A DNA stretch of 64,000 nucleotides from Phoronis australis (Eukaryota; Phoronida; Phoronidae), in assembly GCA_002633005.1 (NCBI GenBank), contig NMRA01000195.1:540154-604153 (forward strand), written 5' to 3'. The translations under genes were made by a program, and so were the position numbers. A model generated the notes under the pieces. It made no database searches. It was not told the DNA's origin and saw only the letters and a program-made list of their open reading frames with translations. This document shows, piece after piece, positions 11,923 to 23,335 of the stretch. Position 1 is the stretch's first letter, and every line of letters begins with the position of its first letter.

Positions 11923-11972
11923 GTGGGGGCTATAGCCCTCCAGCCCCAATATGGTGCGCCGCTTATGATGTT
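11923..11972. repeat. GGCTATAGCC-type repeat, single unit
   Basis: Contains GGGGGCTATAGCCCTCCAGC and a GCGCCGC block, matching units of the tandem array at 12432-12632 on the far side of the hAT transposase remnant. It may be a terminal or subterminal repeat of that hAT element. Confidence 0.4.
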
Positions 11973-12076
11973 TCAATGAGCTCAAAGCAATATGTACCCG
12001 GTACAATGTGCACACGTGAATGCACTCATATATAATGCACAAACTTGGAGTAGGATTTTCTTGCAAGCACCTGTTT

Positions 12077-12850
12077 TTAGTTTTTCATTGAATTTAGTAA
12101 AATACCAGGTACTAGTGACCAGTCCAAAGACAGGATGCTTTGTATAATTGTTACAGAATCCTCCACAAACTTTTTTGTCGGTAGTCTTGTTCTTTTCCAA
12201 TTTACATTATTATTGGACTGAGAACTGTTAGCAGTTCCGTGTTGTCGAATCATCCACGTTTCGGCATAAGATTGTGGGTCGAACATGGAAAGCGGAGGAC
12301 CATTGACCTTGCCAAGCAGCGAGCTGGAGGTAGTTTCTAATAGAAAACAAGAGCGTTCGTCTGTTACTATCCTATTCATTTCGCTGAATCCTCGTTCACA
12401 GTCTGCTGTACTGCAAGGAAGAATCTTAATCATGGGCGGCGCAGAATTGAAAAAGCGGGGTGCTATAGTCCCCCAGCCCCCTGTCGTGTACGGCCGTAGA
12501 CCATGGGCGGCGCAGCACTGAAAAACTTAAGTGGGGTGCTATAGCCCTCCCCCCAGCCCCCCAGCCCCCCTGTCGTGTACGGCCGTAGACCATGGGCTGC
12601 GCAGGACTGAAAAAGTGCGAGACTATAACTCCACTTGGTAGGTTGTCTACTCTACTGAAACGTTTCATACATTTCTACGAACTCACGCATTCCTCTGATT
12701 GCCGTTGTGGCAACCAGCCCAAACCGATAGCAAATTCGCTTGACTTCGTGCACGCCATATTTTAATCCGGGAGCCCATCGGCCATGTTTTGGGGTCCAAG
12801 ATGCCCAGAATAGAGCAAAATGACTGCTCATCATTGTCAAGTCAACGTCA
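12077..12850 (-). pseudogene. hAT transposase remnant (C-terminal part, KIAA1586/ZNF862-like group)
   Basis: hAT transposases cut and paste DNA; their C-terminus carries a conserved dimerisation region. On the minus strand, 12077-12433 encodes ILPCSTADCERGFSEMNRIV, the hallmark start of that region, followed by LNGPPLS-like NGPPLSMFDPQSYAETW. Upstream (12652-12840) lies 'CYRFGLVATTAIRGMREFVE', and in another frame ILGILDPKTWP; both are typical of the segment just before the dimerisation motif. The parts are separated by a frameshift near 12755 and by the tandem array at 12432-12632, so this copy cannot make a full protein. The sub-family (related to vertebrate KIAA1586/ZNF862-like genes) is inferred from motif wording recalled from those proteins. 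The N-terminal BED finger and DDE catalytic core are not visible. Confidence 0.75.
12432..12632. repeat. Tandem array of 71-88-bp units
   Basis: Two full units and a third partial one begin CATGGGCGGCGCAG (third: CATGGGCTGCGCAG). They pass through GGGGTGCTATAG, C-runs and CTGTCGTGTACGGCCGTAGAC. Units start at 12432, 12503 and 12591. The array splits the hAT transposase remnant. Confidence 0.8.
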
Positions 12851-13514
12851 CTCCAAGTTTACAACATGTTTTTTAATAAATTGTCCAGGACGTATGGTCA
12901 CGCGCGTCGGAATATTCGGCAACAATGCTGTCGCCATCGTAGCAGTGAATCGATACCGGACGGTCCCCCACGGCAATTTAACGTCATGCTCCATTCGGAA
13001 CTTGTCGGATATTTCCGTAACCTCAAATTATCCATCAGGGGCGATTCATACCTGCACATACGCAAACTTAAATCTATTTATGTGACTCAGAAGGGAGAAT
13101 GCCGTCGTATGCGCCGGGATATCTCGGCGATGAAAAATTTGAACAACAGTTATCAGTTCATCAGATCTCCACGATAGCAAGTACCAGCATAATGGCAACC
13201 TTGAGAATCCGGTGGCTGATCAGCTGCCACTGAAAGAAATTTAGGCGAATACAGTCGTCGTCATATCATCACATCAGACAAAACGTAAGGTATTTCTGCC
13301 ATTCTTGTAGGAAGAAGGTTGCCAAACTGTCCTTAAAATGTCCCGTTCTGCATACCAGGAGTTTTTCAACAAGATATTTTTGGGTGTTCAATTCGTGTTA
13401 CGCTGTTTTACGGAAAGAAGTCACATTTGTCCTGAATGAAAAGTTAAGGCCTTAAAGACAGGTGTGTTTAAATATATTATTACCGCTTCATTTTTCTTAA
13501 AAACTTCATGAAAC
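12851..13514. other. No recognised gene
   Basis: Possibly the upstream part of the same hAT element. Open frames on the plus strand (12789-13085 and 12866-13177) are short and match nothing I know. Confidence 0.35.
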
Positions 13515-13519
13515 GGATC

Positions 13520-13784
13520 TGTTGTGTACTTAGTCACACAATAACAGCATGTTTGTAGGTTGTTATTGTTTATGAGTTCAGTAGCTTAATTGGTATTATG
13601 TCATGCGATTTCTTGTACAGGAAGTGTGTCATAGGTAACGCATCATATGTTGTTATGTAGTTGTGTGTATATATATTGTTGCGATATGTAGAATAAATCA
13701 GTTCAGTGTTCAGTTCAATTCTGTTCGTTTCACTGCGTAGTTCATGGAGTGTCTACTTTATTTGACAAAGTAAGATACACAACA
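13520..13784 (+). mobile_element. Solo LTR with 5-bp target duplication
   Basis: A 265-bp unit starts TGTTGTGTA and ends TACACAACA. It is flanked on both sides by GGATC (13515-13519 and 13785-13789). A TATATATA run near 13668 and AATAAA at 13692 are placed as expected for an LTR promoter and polyadenylation signal, which orients it on the plus strand. No internal retroelement sequence is next to it, so it is a solo LTR left by recombination. The superfamily (Gypsy or BEL, both with 4-6-bp duplications) cannot be decided. Confidence 0.85.
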
Positions 13785-14341
13785 GGATCTTTACACAAAC
13801 ACTTTTATTCGAAACCTAAGCCCAAATAATAGTCTTTGACATGACACCGATTTTTTTTCAAAATGAACTGAATTTAATACAGATTTTTAGCTTAATTTTA
13901 ATTTTTGGTGTGCTGCATCAAGAAAATAGGATGCCGGACGATGTGTCAATCGAAGATTCGAATGTCGAATATGAACTTGGAAATTCGCTTAATCTCGAGA
14001 TCGTCTATGGGCCTACGTGAGCTTGGAATACCCGAGAAAACGTGGATTCGTCACTCAAATAATGACGTTGACGTTACTTTAATTCGTTAACGGGTAAAAT
14101 AGGTGCTCATGGGACCAATAATAACAAATTTCTCTACACTGAACAAAATATTCACCTGATTTCTTTAAGGTGTATTCCGGTTCGAACTGATAGCCTGTGA
14201 AACTTAACGATTCACCTGTGAAATCTTCGTCGGGATGAGCTCTCGTCTAAGTCGGGTTTGCGAGTTGCCATGTTGACGTTTGTTACTGAGCTTTCTGTTT
14301 CAAAATGAATTATCCCCACCCTAAACAATACTTATATAAAA

Positions 14342-14580
14342 GTGAAAGGTCCGTCTCATACGCGTACCCAGGGAGGGGGGCTCGGGGAGCTCGAAAGAGC
14401 AAAAAGGTTCACACGCGGGAGACAAAAAGTCCGAGAAAATAGGACAAGGAAGCGTAAACGCGCAATTGACGGTGGTGCGTGGTGCTCCCGTTTTTTTTTT
14501 TTTTGTTTTTTTTTTCTTTTTTTATAGTCCGCCTGCTCTTTTGCTAACAAAAGGTCCACAACGTCAGGAATTCGAGCCCC
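14342..14580. mobile_element. Probable insertion within copy B
   Basis: GC-rich then T-rich (T-run 14490-14524) sequence that interrupts similarity between copies B and C. It begins near CGCGTACCCAGGGAGGGGGG. This may be another short repeat; its class is undetermined. Confidence 0.35.
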
Positions 14581-15065
14581 ACCCTAATTGAATACCGGAT
14601 CCGCGCATGTGTCTCACTAGATGCAATTTGTAATGCCTTTGGCGTGCCCATGATGAGTGCAAATAATTTAAGAAGCCAGCAATGAATAAATCACTGCGTT
14701 ACAATAAAACTAATTGACAGGACACCAACGAGGCCGTGTGACCTCATGCTAATTCAGTGTTTGCTGACAGAAACTGTTGTGAAACAACTCGATTTCTATC
14801 CTGCGGCCAGGTGTTAGGGGAATATTTATTTACATTTACTTTATTCAAATAATGATTGTCAATGTACAACTTCTGCCTTGACGGTCCTGTGGCCAAAGCG
14901 AAACCTGAATTCGCAACCCCCGAAGAGTAAGAAGATTTGTATATTCGTGACTAATTCACCAACATAATCACGTGCACATTACGTCTTTGGCTCAGTAGTA
15001 TAGTATTTTCTTGACTGGAGGTTTAGTTTCCAACTTTGGCTGGTTCATGTTCGTGAGGTCTTCAG

Positions 15066-15182
15066 TCCCGCCGGCCGCGACAGGCCTGATCGGTTTTCGA
15101 GCCACTAGCCGGGATCAACAACGAGTCAATCCGGCCGCGACAGGCCTGATCGGGCTCCGAGCAACTGGCCAGGATAACAAGC
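15066..15182. repeat. ~62-bp tandem duplication within copy B
   Basis: The block CCGGCCGCGACAGGCCTGAT occurs near 15070 and again near 15130, each followed by CGG..CGAGC(A/C)ACT. Copies A and C have it once, so it is a local duplication. Confidence 0.7.
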
Positions 15183-15724
15183 GTTTTGTGTGTTAAGAAC
15201 TCATAAAATCACAAGTCTAAACAACACAGATCTAGGCTCTTCTGTTCGTATCTCACGGAAAAATACTTGGAATTTATCTCCGAACAGACCCCAAACTCCT
15301 GCCACGGACCTTATTGGCCTGCCGAATTCTGTAGGCTACGATGTCCAAATACCAATAAAACCGTAACAGCGAAATAAAATATCACGTTTTTATAAGAAAT
15401 CGGTGTATTTTGAGGGTTTTACATCGAAGTTTGATGATTTCTTGGTGTTAAGCGATGAATTCAAGCCATAAGCTGACACCCGTAACCCGCGTTGTGAACT
15501 GCTAAACAGACTACGTGTGAAACCAATTACGTCATTGGATAATTTCAACACCTCCGTCTGCCGTCAGGTGTCAGGCAACACAACCGTATGTGCCGTTATC
15601 GAGTAGAACTACTCGATCTAAATTGATACAAATTAGGTTGTTTTGCGATGGCATGCTCCTTTAACATAAGTTGTGGTTTCATTTCCATCTGCATGTAAAT
15701 TTGACAAAAAACGATTTGGATGAG

Positions 15725-15822
15725 GGCTGCTCGCAAAGAACGAGACACAAAATCGGATGTAATGTGGTCCACAAAGAGAACGTTCTCGCGTTACCTCTAC
15801 TGAGTCCTGCCAAATGAATATG
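15725..15822 (+). repeat. Dispersed ~85-bp repeat (copy 1)
   Basis: From GCTCGCAAAGAACG to TCCTGCCAAA this is nearly the same as 26016-26095, including AAAGAGAACGTTCTCGCGTT. It contains the 12-bp palindrome GAGAACGTTCTC. The element class is unknown. Confidence 0.65.
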
Positions 15823-16042
15823 AAGAAATGAGTACGTATTTGCATTTTCAAAAGAATATGAAGTAGGGATGTTAAAGAATTATGAATCCCGCGCTTTGAA
15901 TCAGAGTAAAGTTCAAAATTATTACTAACTTAGTTATCATTGTAGTTAGTACAGTGTTCTCCACGAGCTGTTTTGACTCGACATGGTAACGGGTTTGTAT
16001 TTTGCCGCGTCGAGTTTCGGTAAAGCGCGTCAAGTTTAAAAA

Positions 16043-16161
16043 TTGCCCCCCTCCCGACCTCCCCCCATTCGGTGCTATGCGCATCTACAATCGTGGTTTG
16101 CGCAAATACTTACAGAAAAAAATGTTGCCCCCCCCCTTGTGATATACTAGATCCGCCACTG
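16043..16161 (+). mobile_element. hAT-like MITE fragment (right end)
   Basis: Ends CTAGATCCGCCACTG, the inverse of the family's CAGTGGCGGATCTAG terminus. The C-rich interior matches 4501-4601. The left end is missing. Confidence 0.6.
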
Positions 16162-17060
16162 TTTATTAGGTACTTTACTTTAAAAACACTCATTATGAAC
16201 ACATTAAAAATGGATTACCATAATAAAGCAATCTCTCTTAAAAATAACGCAACAGTTTTAGAAACTTTCTGAAATAAGTGCCAATCTATATTTCTAGCCG
16301 ATGTGCTACCTGAAAACTAATGCCTGCGATGACAAGTGACACGGATGTGGCCACGTGCTTTTAACAACAACTTTTCTATTCACGAGACCGTCGTCAGCTG
16401 AATGGGTTCACGTGGCATGTTGGTATGGGGATTTCTACTGTGGGTTTTTTATCTGCTGGTTTAGGATCAAGGCTATAAACTTAGTATAGACAACTACAAG
16501 GATACGTCGACTCGGGATACTGACAGAGATACTTGAGAAAACCGAGGTTCAGAACTAATTAATCAAGATGTTTACGAGCAAAAATCAAACACTGTGATTT
16601 GCAAATGTTTGCACGTTCTGATTCCTTGTGTTTAGCTAACAACAAGTCCCAAAACACGTAACTCACCCCGATCGCTTGTGTTCGACATGTTTCTTTTCCG
16701 TCAGCTAGTTCGTGTGCATTATGGGTAATCTCTCCACTGTCAGCGCCGCATAAATATTGAGGTTTCGTTGAAGGTCCGCCCACTTTTTATGAATTTTTAA
16801 AAAATTAATAGTAAAATAACGGGAGTATGCACATGGCTGTAATTTACGAAGAGTGTTGATTTTAGTGATATCTTTCGACTGGCAAACCTCATTTTTTGAT
16901 CTAAGCAGGTGAAAGTAAAGGAAATAGAATCTTTAAGTTATTCTGCAGTATTTACCTATAAATACTGTTATCTGTAGTAGCCTACTTGACTAAACCCGTG
17001 AAATGAAATTTTAAAAATTAAAAGTTTACCTTGTAAGTAAGAAAGTAAGTGATTTTTTAT
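16162..17060. other. No recognised gene
   Basis: AT-rich. The minus-strand open frame 16559-16783 matches nothing I know. Confidence 0.4.
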
Positions 17061-17101
17061 TATAGTGACATGTGTTCAAATGCATTTAAACAATGAATAC
17101 T

Positions 17102-17659
17102 TTACAAACCAGGAACATCCAGCCCTCCACGGGGCTTATAAATCACTTCATATACATGATACAAAAAAGAAAAAACAAGTGTACACACATCGCAAGAGGA
17201 CCAAAACGAGAACACAAGATTGGTCATATATAAATATAATTTTTCCAAACTGCAAAAATATTTTTGATGAAAACTGACAGAAGTTTTTGTGATAACTTTT
17301 TGCGTGATAGTAATTAATTTACTTATACAGCTTTCTGCACGAAATCGTGGACATTTACATGTAATCTCAACTGGACAGTAAAAGGTGTTTCTGGCATCTA
17401 AGAAAAACGGACACTCAAACAGAAAATGTACTTCAGTGTCGACCTGACCAGTGTGACAAAGACAGCATATGCGATCATCAAATTCTGGAGAACGAAAACG
17501 CCCAACCTCAACCAATAGCTGTAGGGTTCCGGTTCTAATTTGAGCAAAAATCGACCTACTATGCCGAGTTAAATCTAAATTCACGCAAGGCTCAACTTCA
17601 AAAACATTCTTCATCAAAACATAGACATTCAAACAACCACCTATTACAAGCCAAGTCAC
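17102..17659 (-). pseudogene. LINE copy 1, C-terminal ORF2 segment
   Basis: The C-terminal part of a non-LTR retrotransposon ORF2. It carries RTGTLQLLVEVGRF, then a CCHC-type cluster in DRICCLCHTGQVDTEVHFLF followed by ECP, the nucleic-acid-binding motif found after the reverse transcriptase in Jockey/CR1-like LINEs. The same motif ends LINE copy 3. The frame is open for 185 residues but lacks the reverse transcriptase, so it is a fragment. The RT piece at 18718-19167 on the same strand may be the rest of the same insertion. Confidence 0.75.
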
Positions 17660-18717
17660 GCAAAATATTCTTACAGCGGGAGAGATTAACTGGTGTCAGA
17701 TGATTGACTGTGGGTTTGTTTAAAAGGTAGCTATGCTTTGAGATTGTGCGTAGATGGAGAGCGAATATTCAAATCCAGTAATTAATTTGTTATATGATAA
17801 CCCCTAATTAGACAAATGAAACCTATTGTTAATTAAGTAATCAACTACAAAGAGTAACTACGCTAGCGCCCTTTTTAAAGATTACTTTAATCAAACAACC
17901 AAAACGATCAAATGTCTTATCTGCTATCCAAGCTAGGACTCTCGAATTGTTGTCTGTCCTGTTGGTGAATCTTCGAACTACACACACTGTATAGCGACAG
18001 TGTACTTGCTGGTCACCGTCTCTGGTGATGCAACACTTGCAGGCAATTTCTTCTACCCGCGACTCTTCTTGGTGGTCACAGTCTCTGGCTGATGACGCAA
18101 CACTTCAGGTAGTACCTTACTACCCACAATGCAAGTGACAAGCTCTTAGTTAACTTCCTGTTCGTTAACCCTTGCCCTTGCTTAGATCATTTCTAGAATC
18201 TTCCACGAGATGGCTCTGTCGTACAATTGCTTCTGTACACTGTAGCAAGTCCCTATGCTTCAATTACTATAGCGCATCTCCTTATCTTGTTGATTTCAGC
18301 CCATAATATAACATTCTACTTATTTAGTGATTGGCTAATAAAAACCACATGATCATATCCACTCATATTATTGGCTGTTACAATTTGTTCTCAGAATATT
18401 CTAGAATCTCTAGAGTACTTTGACCCCAGAACCCAAAGTTGTAAACACCATCTAAAAATAGATTTTGACGTTAAAATACATGTCAACAAGTCTGACCCCA
18501 TGATTTAAAAGTACATATGCACAAATTTTGGGCAACTTAAAATGGATCTATTCTTACTAATTACTTAATCAATATTTATTCTGACAATAAGTTATGAAAA
18601 CATGATAGCAAGTAGCAGCATATATTAATAAAAACAAGAACGGTTTTAAATTGGCTTGACATGTTTCGGTGTTGTTTTTTCAAACACCATCGACAGAAGA
18701 GAGAATATAGTGGCCAC
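17660..18717. other. Between two LINE fragments; no gene seen
   Basis: AT-rich, with repeated phrases such as 'GGTCACCGTCTCTGG' / 'GGTCACAGTCTCTGG' near 18010 and 18070, a short local duplication. A small stem (GGTGTT...AACACC) lies near 18668-18690. No coding motif. Confidence 0.4.
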
Positions 18718-19167
18718 CTAGCTAGGCCCAGCAACAAGTAATGAAGCACAGACCATTTGGAACAAATAAGTCAAAAGGTCAATAGCGGTATCATTTTTAC
18801 ATACTTTATAATATATTTGAGCAATTCCCACTGCTTTATTATATTTAGATGTCATCACTACCCGCTTTACTTCATAGCGAGTAATATTTTTATTCAAAAT
18901 ACTATTTTCATCACGTGGTTCTAAAAAACCGATGTGTGTACTTACAGTGATATTATCTGCCTCAATAGTTGTCAGGCTTCTATGTAGTCCGACGTCTTGT
19001 CGCCCCTTCTTCGTAACAGCTAAACCAGGATTCTCTTCTACCCGCCGTACACTAACTAGTTGGAGGCGTAGCTTGATGTCGTCAGATGGCATCCAGCTTC
19101 CTCGACTCGTTTCGACCCTAAACCATAACGGTCTCCACTGGTGGGTCCACAGTGGCGGCCAACCCAC
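18718..19167 (-). pseudogene. LINE fragment, start of reverse-transcriptase domain
   Basis: The downstream half encodes ITRYEVKRVVMTSKYNKAVG followed by a helix ending LLTYLFQMVC. This is the pattern of the RT0/RT1 region of LINE reverse transcriptases (E-V..A....K..KA.G...I....L). The first part of the frame is unrelated-looking sequence. The catalytic motifs are not present. Confidence 0.6.
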
Positions 19168-19839
19168 TGTGCATCACTGAGGCCTCCAACTTCCTTCATT
19201 CCGACGGTACCACAGCCAACAAGATGTCCTCTCAGCTGTCTCGCCCAGTCTTCTCACTGCAGCTTTCTTCCTTCCCCCTCGCACACCAAGCTTCTTCAGC
19301 AACCACCATACAGATCCAATCCTGTTCTTCCTGTTGCTGACAGCTGGGTACTGTGTATTTGCCAATTGCCCGTTCTTTGTGGACTGTCACACTTAAATTT
19401 TCCGTCATTCCGTCACACCATCTAAATGTCTCACTTTCTGACGCGCGGGTAAATTGACATACTATCATATACTATTGTTATTTCCTGGCGACATAGCCAT
19501 AGTTTGTCGCTTGAATAAAATAAAAATGGGTGCAATTTCTATAGCTCATTATGCTACAGTAGCTATGGTCTTAATAATCATGTAATGGGTTGTTTTTTGA
19601 CAGTTCCTGGTATCTCAAAGTTTCTGTGTTGTTAGTTTTTTTCCAAAATGCTTACTTTCCGCCATCATCCATTCGGCATCTAGTTTGACGCTATTATTAA
19701 TTTTAAGCAAGGAGAGAGTTCAGTAGACGCGAAAGTATTACAGAAACACAAAAATTTACCATGAACTGCAAACTAAGCACCTGATCACATCACCTTCTGA
19801 TAGAAATTCTTGATTTTACAAAACTTTACCAAGACTTAA

Positions 19840-20765
19840 CCGGGATCTTCATTGTCTAATATGTCACACAGTTTCAACAGAATTACGTGGTTGCGATTTC
19901 TGGGGCTGGCACACACAAACCAGAAACCAGACAGAGTTTTGTCTCTCATAGGTCATTTAGTAACCAATAATTTCTATTTGAATCACATGGAGTTGTTTAT
20001 TGTGCATGAGCTAACTCCTTTTTGGGCGTCGTTTTTGAATTTCTGGCGGACCCTTCCCAGAGGACAATTTGCCTGTGATTCGGTGCTCATTGTGGCACTA
20101 TTGTTGACTTTTTAAAACCGACTTAAAAGTCGGTCTTAGATGGCACCTCGAATGTCTAATGTAGTTCAAACTTTCAATGACATACCCTGATTGAGGTTTT
20201 TGGGGATTTCTGGCAGGCACAACCCAAAGTGTATTTTGTCTGTCATAGGACATTTAGTGACCAGTCACGTGTATTCATTCAGGTGGAATTTAATTTGGGT
20301 GGTACCTAGAATGTATGAGCTAAATCATTGTTAGGGAGGTCCTTTTTGGGTTTCATGTGAACACTTTACAGAGTACTATTTGTCTGTCGTGGGTCACTCG
20401 GTGTTCAGTGCGGTACTATCGTTTTAAATCAGTTTTAGCTGGTATCTCGAATATCCAGTCTAGCTCAAATTTCAATGGCATACGGCGGTTGACATTTCTG
20501 AGGGTTTCTGGAGGCACAACAAAGACCGTATTTCGTCTCTCATGGAGCATTTAGTGATCATTGACATGTATTGAATCATGTGGAATTGGTTTTTGTGGTA
20601 CCTTAAATGTTTGATCTAGCTCATTTTGTGGGATTTTTGGGGGGTTTCTGGCGGACCCTTTCCAGAGTGCAACTGCCATGGGTCATTCGGTGTTCACTGC
20701 AGTACTGTTGTTCGTTTTAAATCAGTTTAGCTGGCACCTCGATTATCCAATTTAACTTATTTTTG
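19840..20765 (+). repeat. ~300-bp satellite, about three units
   Basis: Landmarks recur at steps of 297-300 bp: the TCATAGG-CATTTAGTRACCA block near 19945, 20243 and 20540, and the TTTCTGGCGGACCCTT/CAGAG block near 20040, 20370 (degenerate) and 20647. GGCACCTCGAAT-type ends also recur. Units have diverged, so the array is old. Open frames inside it are incidental. Confidence 0.8.
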
Positions 20766-21822
20766 GCCCCCTTTAAAAGGTCCCCAGGGGTCGCATCCAG
20801 AGTGCAGACAACGGCAGACAGCCATTTCCGTATAAAGGTAACGAGGAGGACTCTAATTAAGTGCTCCTATGGTCAGTTGTTGGTACCTCGTTCACCTATG
20901 CTAAGTGCTCTGGACTGTCAGTCTATTCGTGCGCCTACGCCCCACTCGAACGTAATTTACAGTGCGTAAGAGCTACGTTCAAATGCCAAAAGGTGGTTGG
21001 CTGCACCTACGTGCGCGTACGCCCCACTACAGCACTGGCTTTTACTAGATCAGCTGTTCTGTGCAAGCTGCTTCATGTGAGCTCTCTGTCGTGTAAACGC
21101 ACCGCCTGAGCATGTCATATTTCCAATCAATTGTGTGTTAAAGGAAACTACATACCTGTTTCTAAAGAGCATCTGTAGAGACTGCATAATCTGCATAATC
21201 AAAATCTCAGCTGTGACACCTGATATACATGTAGTCCACCATACCGTCACTGAATTTGTAATCTAAGTAACTTTCAATGAGATACAAGTTAGCATCGTAT
21301 CTGAATCGATGGCTCACATCACAATAAAACGTAAGCTTGCAATCATTAACAGCTCGTCATAGTATGATTAATAGGTTGCTTGTTGTAGGTAACATCACTA
21401 TTATATGGGTCAACCAAACCACTCTCGCCCTGTGCTTTACAACCAGCCGTTGGCAATAAATTTCTTTGAATGTTGAGAAATGGCTGATATGTCAAACAAT
21501 TAGCGGATTTCATTTTCTCTGAGGAAAGATTTTCATTTTATTCATAACTAAGAAGTATCCTGAAATTTGAAAGCAGGCGTTCTAGAGTATTTCAGATTTC
21601 TCATTACAAGTTTATTTATTTATTAATATTTGTTATTGTAATATTTACAATGAGGGTAGCATCATCACTTCTCACTGCTTTCCGTTGGAGCCCTCAGTAA
21701 AAACATACAAAGACAGTAAGACAAACCAACAGAATTACAAAACAAAACGTATGATTCAAATGACCAATGATGAATGTGAAACCAACATGGAAAGGTTGGT
21801 GAAACAAAATAAATAATGAAAA
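20766..21822. other. No recognised gene
   Basis: The left part contains two similar blocks with 'GTGCG(C/T)(C/A)TACG' (20930 and 21010), suggesting a short local repeat. Otherwise AT-rich with no coding signal. Confidence 0.4.
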
Positions 21823-21885
21823 CTACGGTGGCCCGAAAGTATCATCGCTACTTTTGTTTAAATATTTTTTCATTTTTCATTTTCC

Positions 21886-22118
21886 ACCTAGGTGAAAATA
21901 ATTCAACCTAGGTGGAAACTATTTTCACCTGGTTGGAAACTATTTTCACCTGGGTGGAAACTATTTTCACCTGGGTGGAAACTATTTTCACCTGGGTGGA
22001 AACTATTTTCAACCGGGTGGAAACTATTTCAACCTAGGTGGAAATTATTTTCACCCGGGTGGAAATTATTTCAACCTAGGTGAAAATTATTTTCACCCGG
22101 GTGGAAATTATTTTCATG
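21886..22118 (+). repeat. Left array of 21-bp palindromic iterons
   Basis: About eleven units of the form GGTGGAAACTATTTTCACCTG. Each junction forms the palindrome CACC(TA/CG/TG)GGTG. The 21-bp step equals two turns of DNA. The 63-residue open frame here is a by-product of the repeat. Confidence 0.9.
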
Positions 22119-23098
22119 CTTGTACGTCGTTTGGTTTACGTGGCGTCATCTACTTGCGCTAGGAACAAGTCATGTGTGAAGCCATAGCTGCACACCCTTT
22201 TGTAGCACTCTAAAAACAATGCTCTTTGTTTTGTTTATTCATGTCAATCGGTTAGATCATTCTGCCACCACATGTCTGCAGACATATGTGTTAGAGTGTT
22301 AGCATATACAGGACAATCTGTGCAAGGAATTTCGCTTGACCACCCCCCGCGAAAACGTTACTGATTGGGAAATTTTTTTTGCTTTATCTGGACTGTACCT
22401 TACAATATAATTTAATCTTGAATACTTTGTACTGTTATACGCTGGTTACTGAAGGTGATTGTCATTGCAATGGTCATACACAAATACGTATTTTAATGAG
22501 AAATTATGTGTTTTATGACACTATTGGTTAGTGACATTTCTGATACTGCTGACAATTATACTCTAATTAGAAACAATGTTAAGTAATTTTTAAGACTGGT
22601 GTATAATTCATTAATCATGCTAGTTGTTTACCATAATTTGTATCCCGTTCTTGTGAATCCATAAGATGTGATTCACCATACGTCTTTTACCATTTGTGGG
22701 ATATTAATAATACTATCTGTGCCTTTTGTTGCTAGTTGTGTAACTTTAAGTCTTTGAAACCTGTCAGCACGGGAAGGGTGAGGCTTTTGGACAACAACAA
22801 TAATATGTCATTTATTTATCGGAAATTTCTCAACGTTCTACACCATACACTATATTTGTTAATGGCTTGGGTTCGTTGCTGAAATCCGGCAACTTTTTTC
22901 AGAGAGTTGTTTTGGAACTAGGAGTAATACGTAATCACTCTGTCTCTGTTAAAGTCCGCGGCAAATCCAAGAGGCAGATAAGGCGCCGACATTGCAACCT
23001 AATCTGAACTTTTTTGAACAAAATGGCTGACCCAATCGACCTTCACCTACAAGACTTCATCCAATCACAACACAGATGAAAATAGCTGCCCGGACGTA

Positions 23099-23335
23099 TA
23101 ACATTTTCACCCAGGTGAAAAAAATTTCCACCCGGGTGAAAATAATTTCCACCTAGGTTGAAATATTTTCCACCCGGGTGAAAATAATTTCCACCTAGGT
23201 TGAAATAGTTTCCACCCGGGTGAAAATAATTTCCACCCGGGTGAAAATAATTTCCACCTAGGTTGAAATAATTTCCACCCGGGTGAAAATAATTTCCACC
23301 TAGGTTGAAATATTTCATCCTAGGTGGAAAAGGAA
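23099..23335 (-). repeat. Right array of 21-bp palindromic iterons (inverted)
   Basis: The same units as the left array but on the other strand, with TTTCCACCCGGGTGAAAATA and TTTCCACCTAGGTTGAAATA variants alternating. The minus-strand open frame 23043-23318 is a by-product. Confidence 0.9.

Larger units (their letters stand above)
14160..15664 (-). mobile_element. TTAA-flanked Kolobok-like element, copy B (reverse)
   Basis: The right border is GCATGCTCCTTTAA (TTAA 15661-15664), the reverse of the left end of copy C. Going left, the sequence matches copies A and C in reverse: the GGATAATTTCAACACCTCCG block, the GTTATCCTGGCCAG region, and an ATGGCAACTCGC-like block near 14260-14275. The opposite TTAA end was not found, so the left border is approximate. 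Confidence 0.7.

Noticed and set aside
13085-13110. Missing TTAA end of copy B (AGGGAGAATGCC)
   Set aside because: No TTAA is present and the following bases do not match the family terminus.
18660-18715. Penelope-like 3' motif (GTTTCGGTGTT with an inverted partner)
   Set aside because: Too short and no reverse transcriptase of that type nearby.
21892-23318. Repetitive KLFSPGW- and GGNYFHP-type open frames
   Set aside because: These are translations of the 21-bp palindromic iterons, not proteins.
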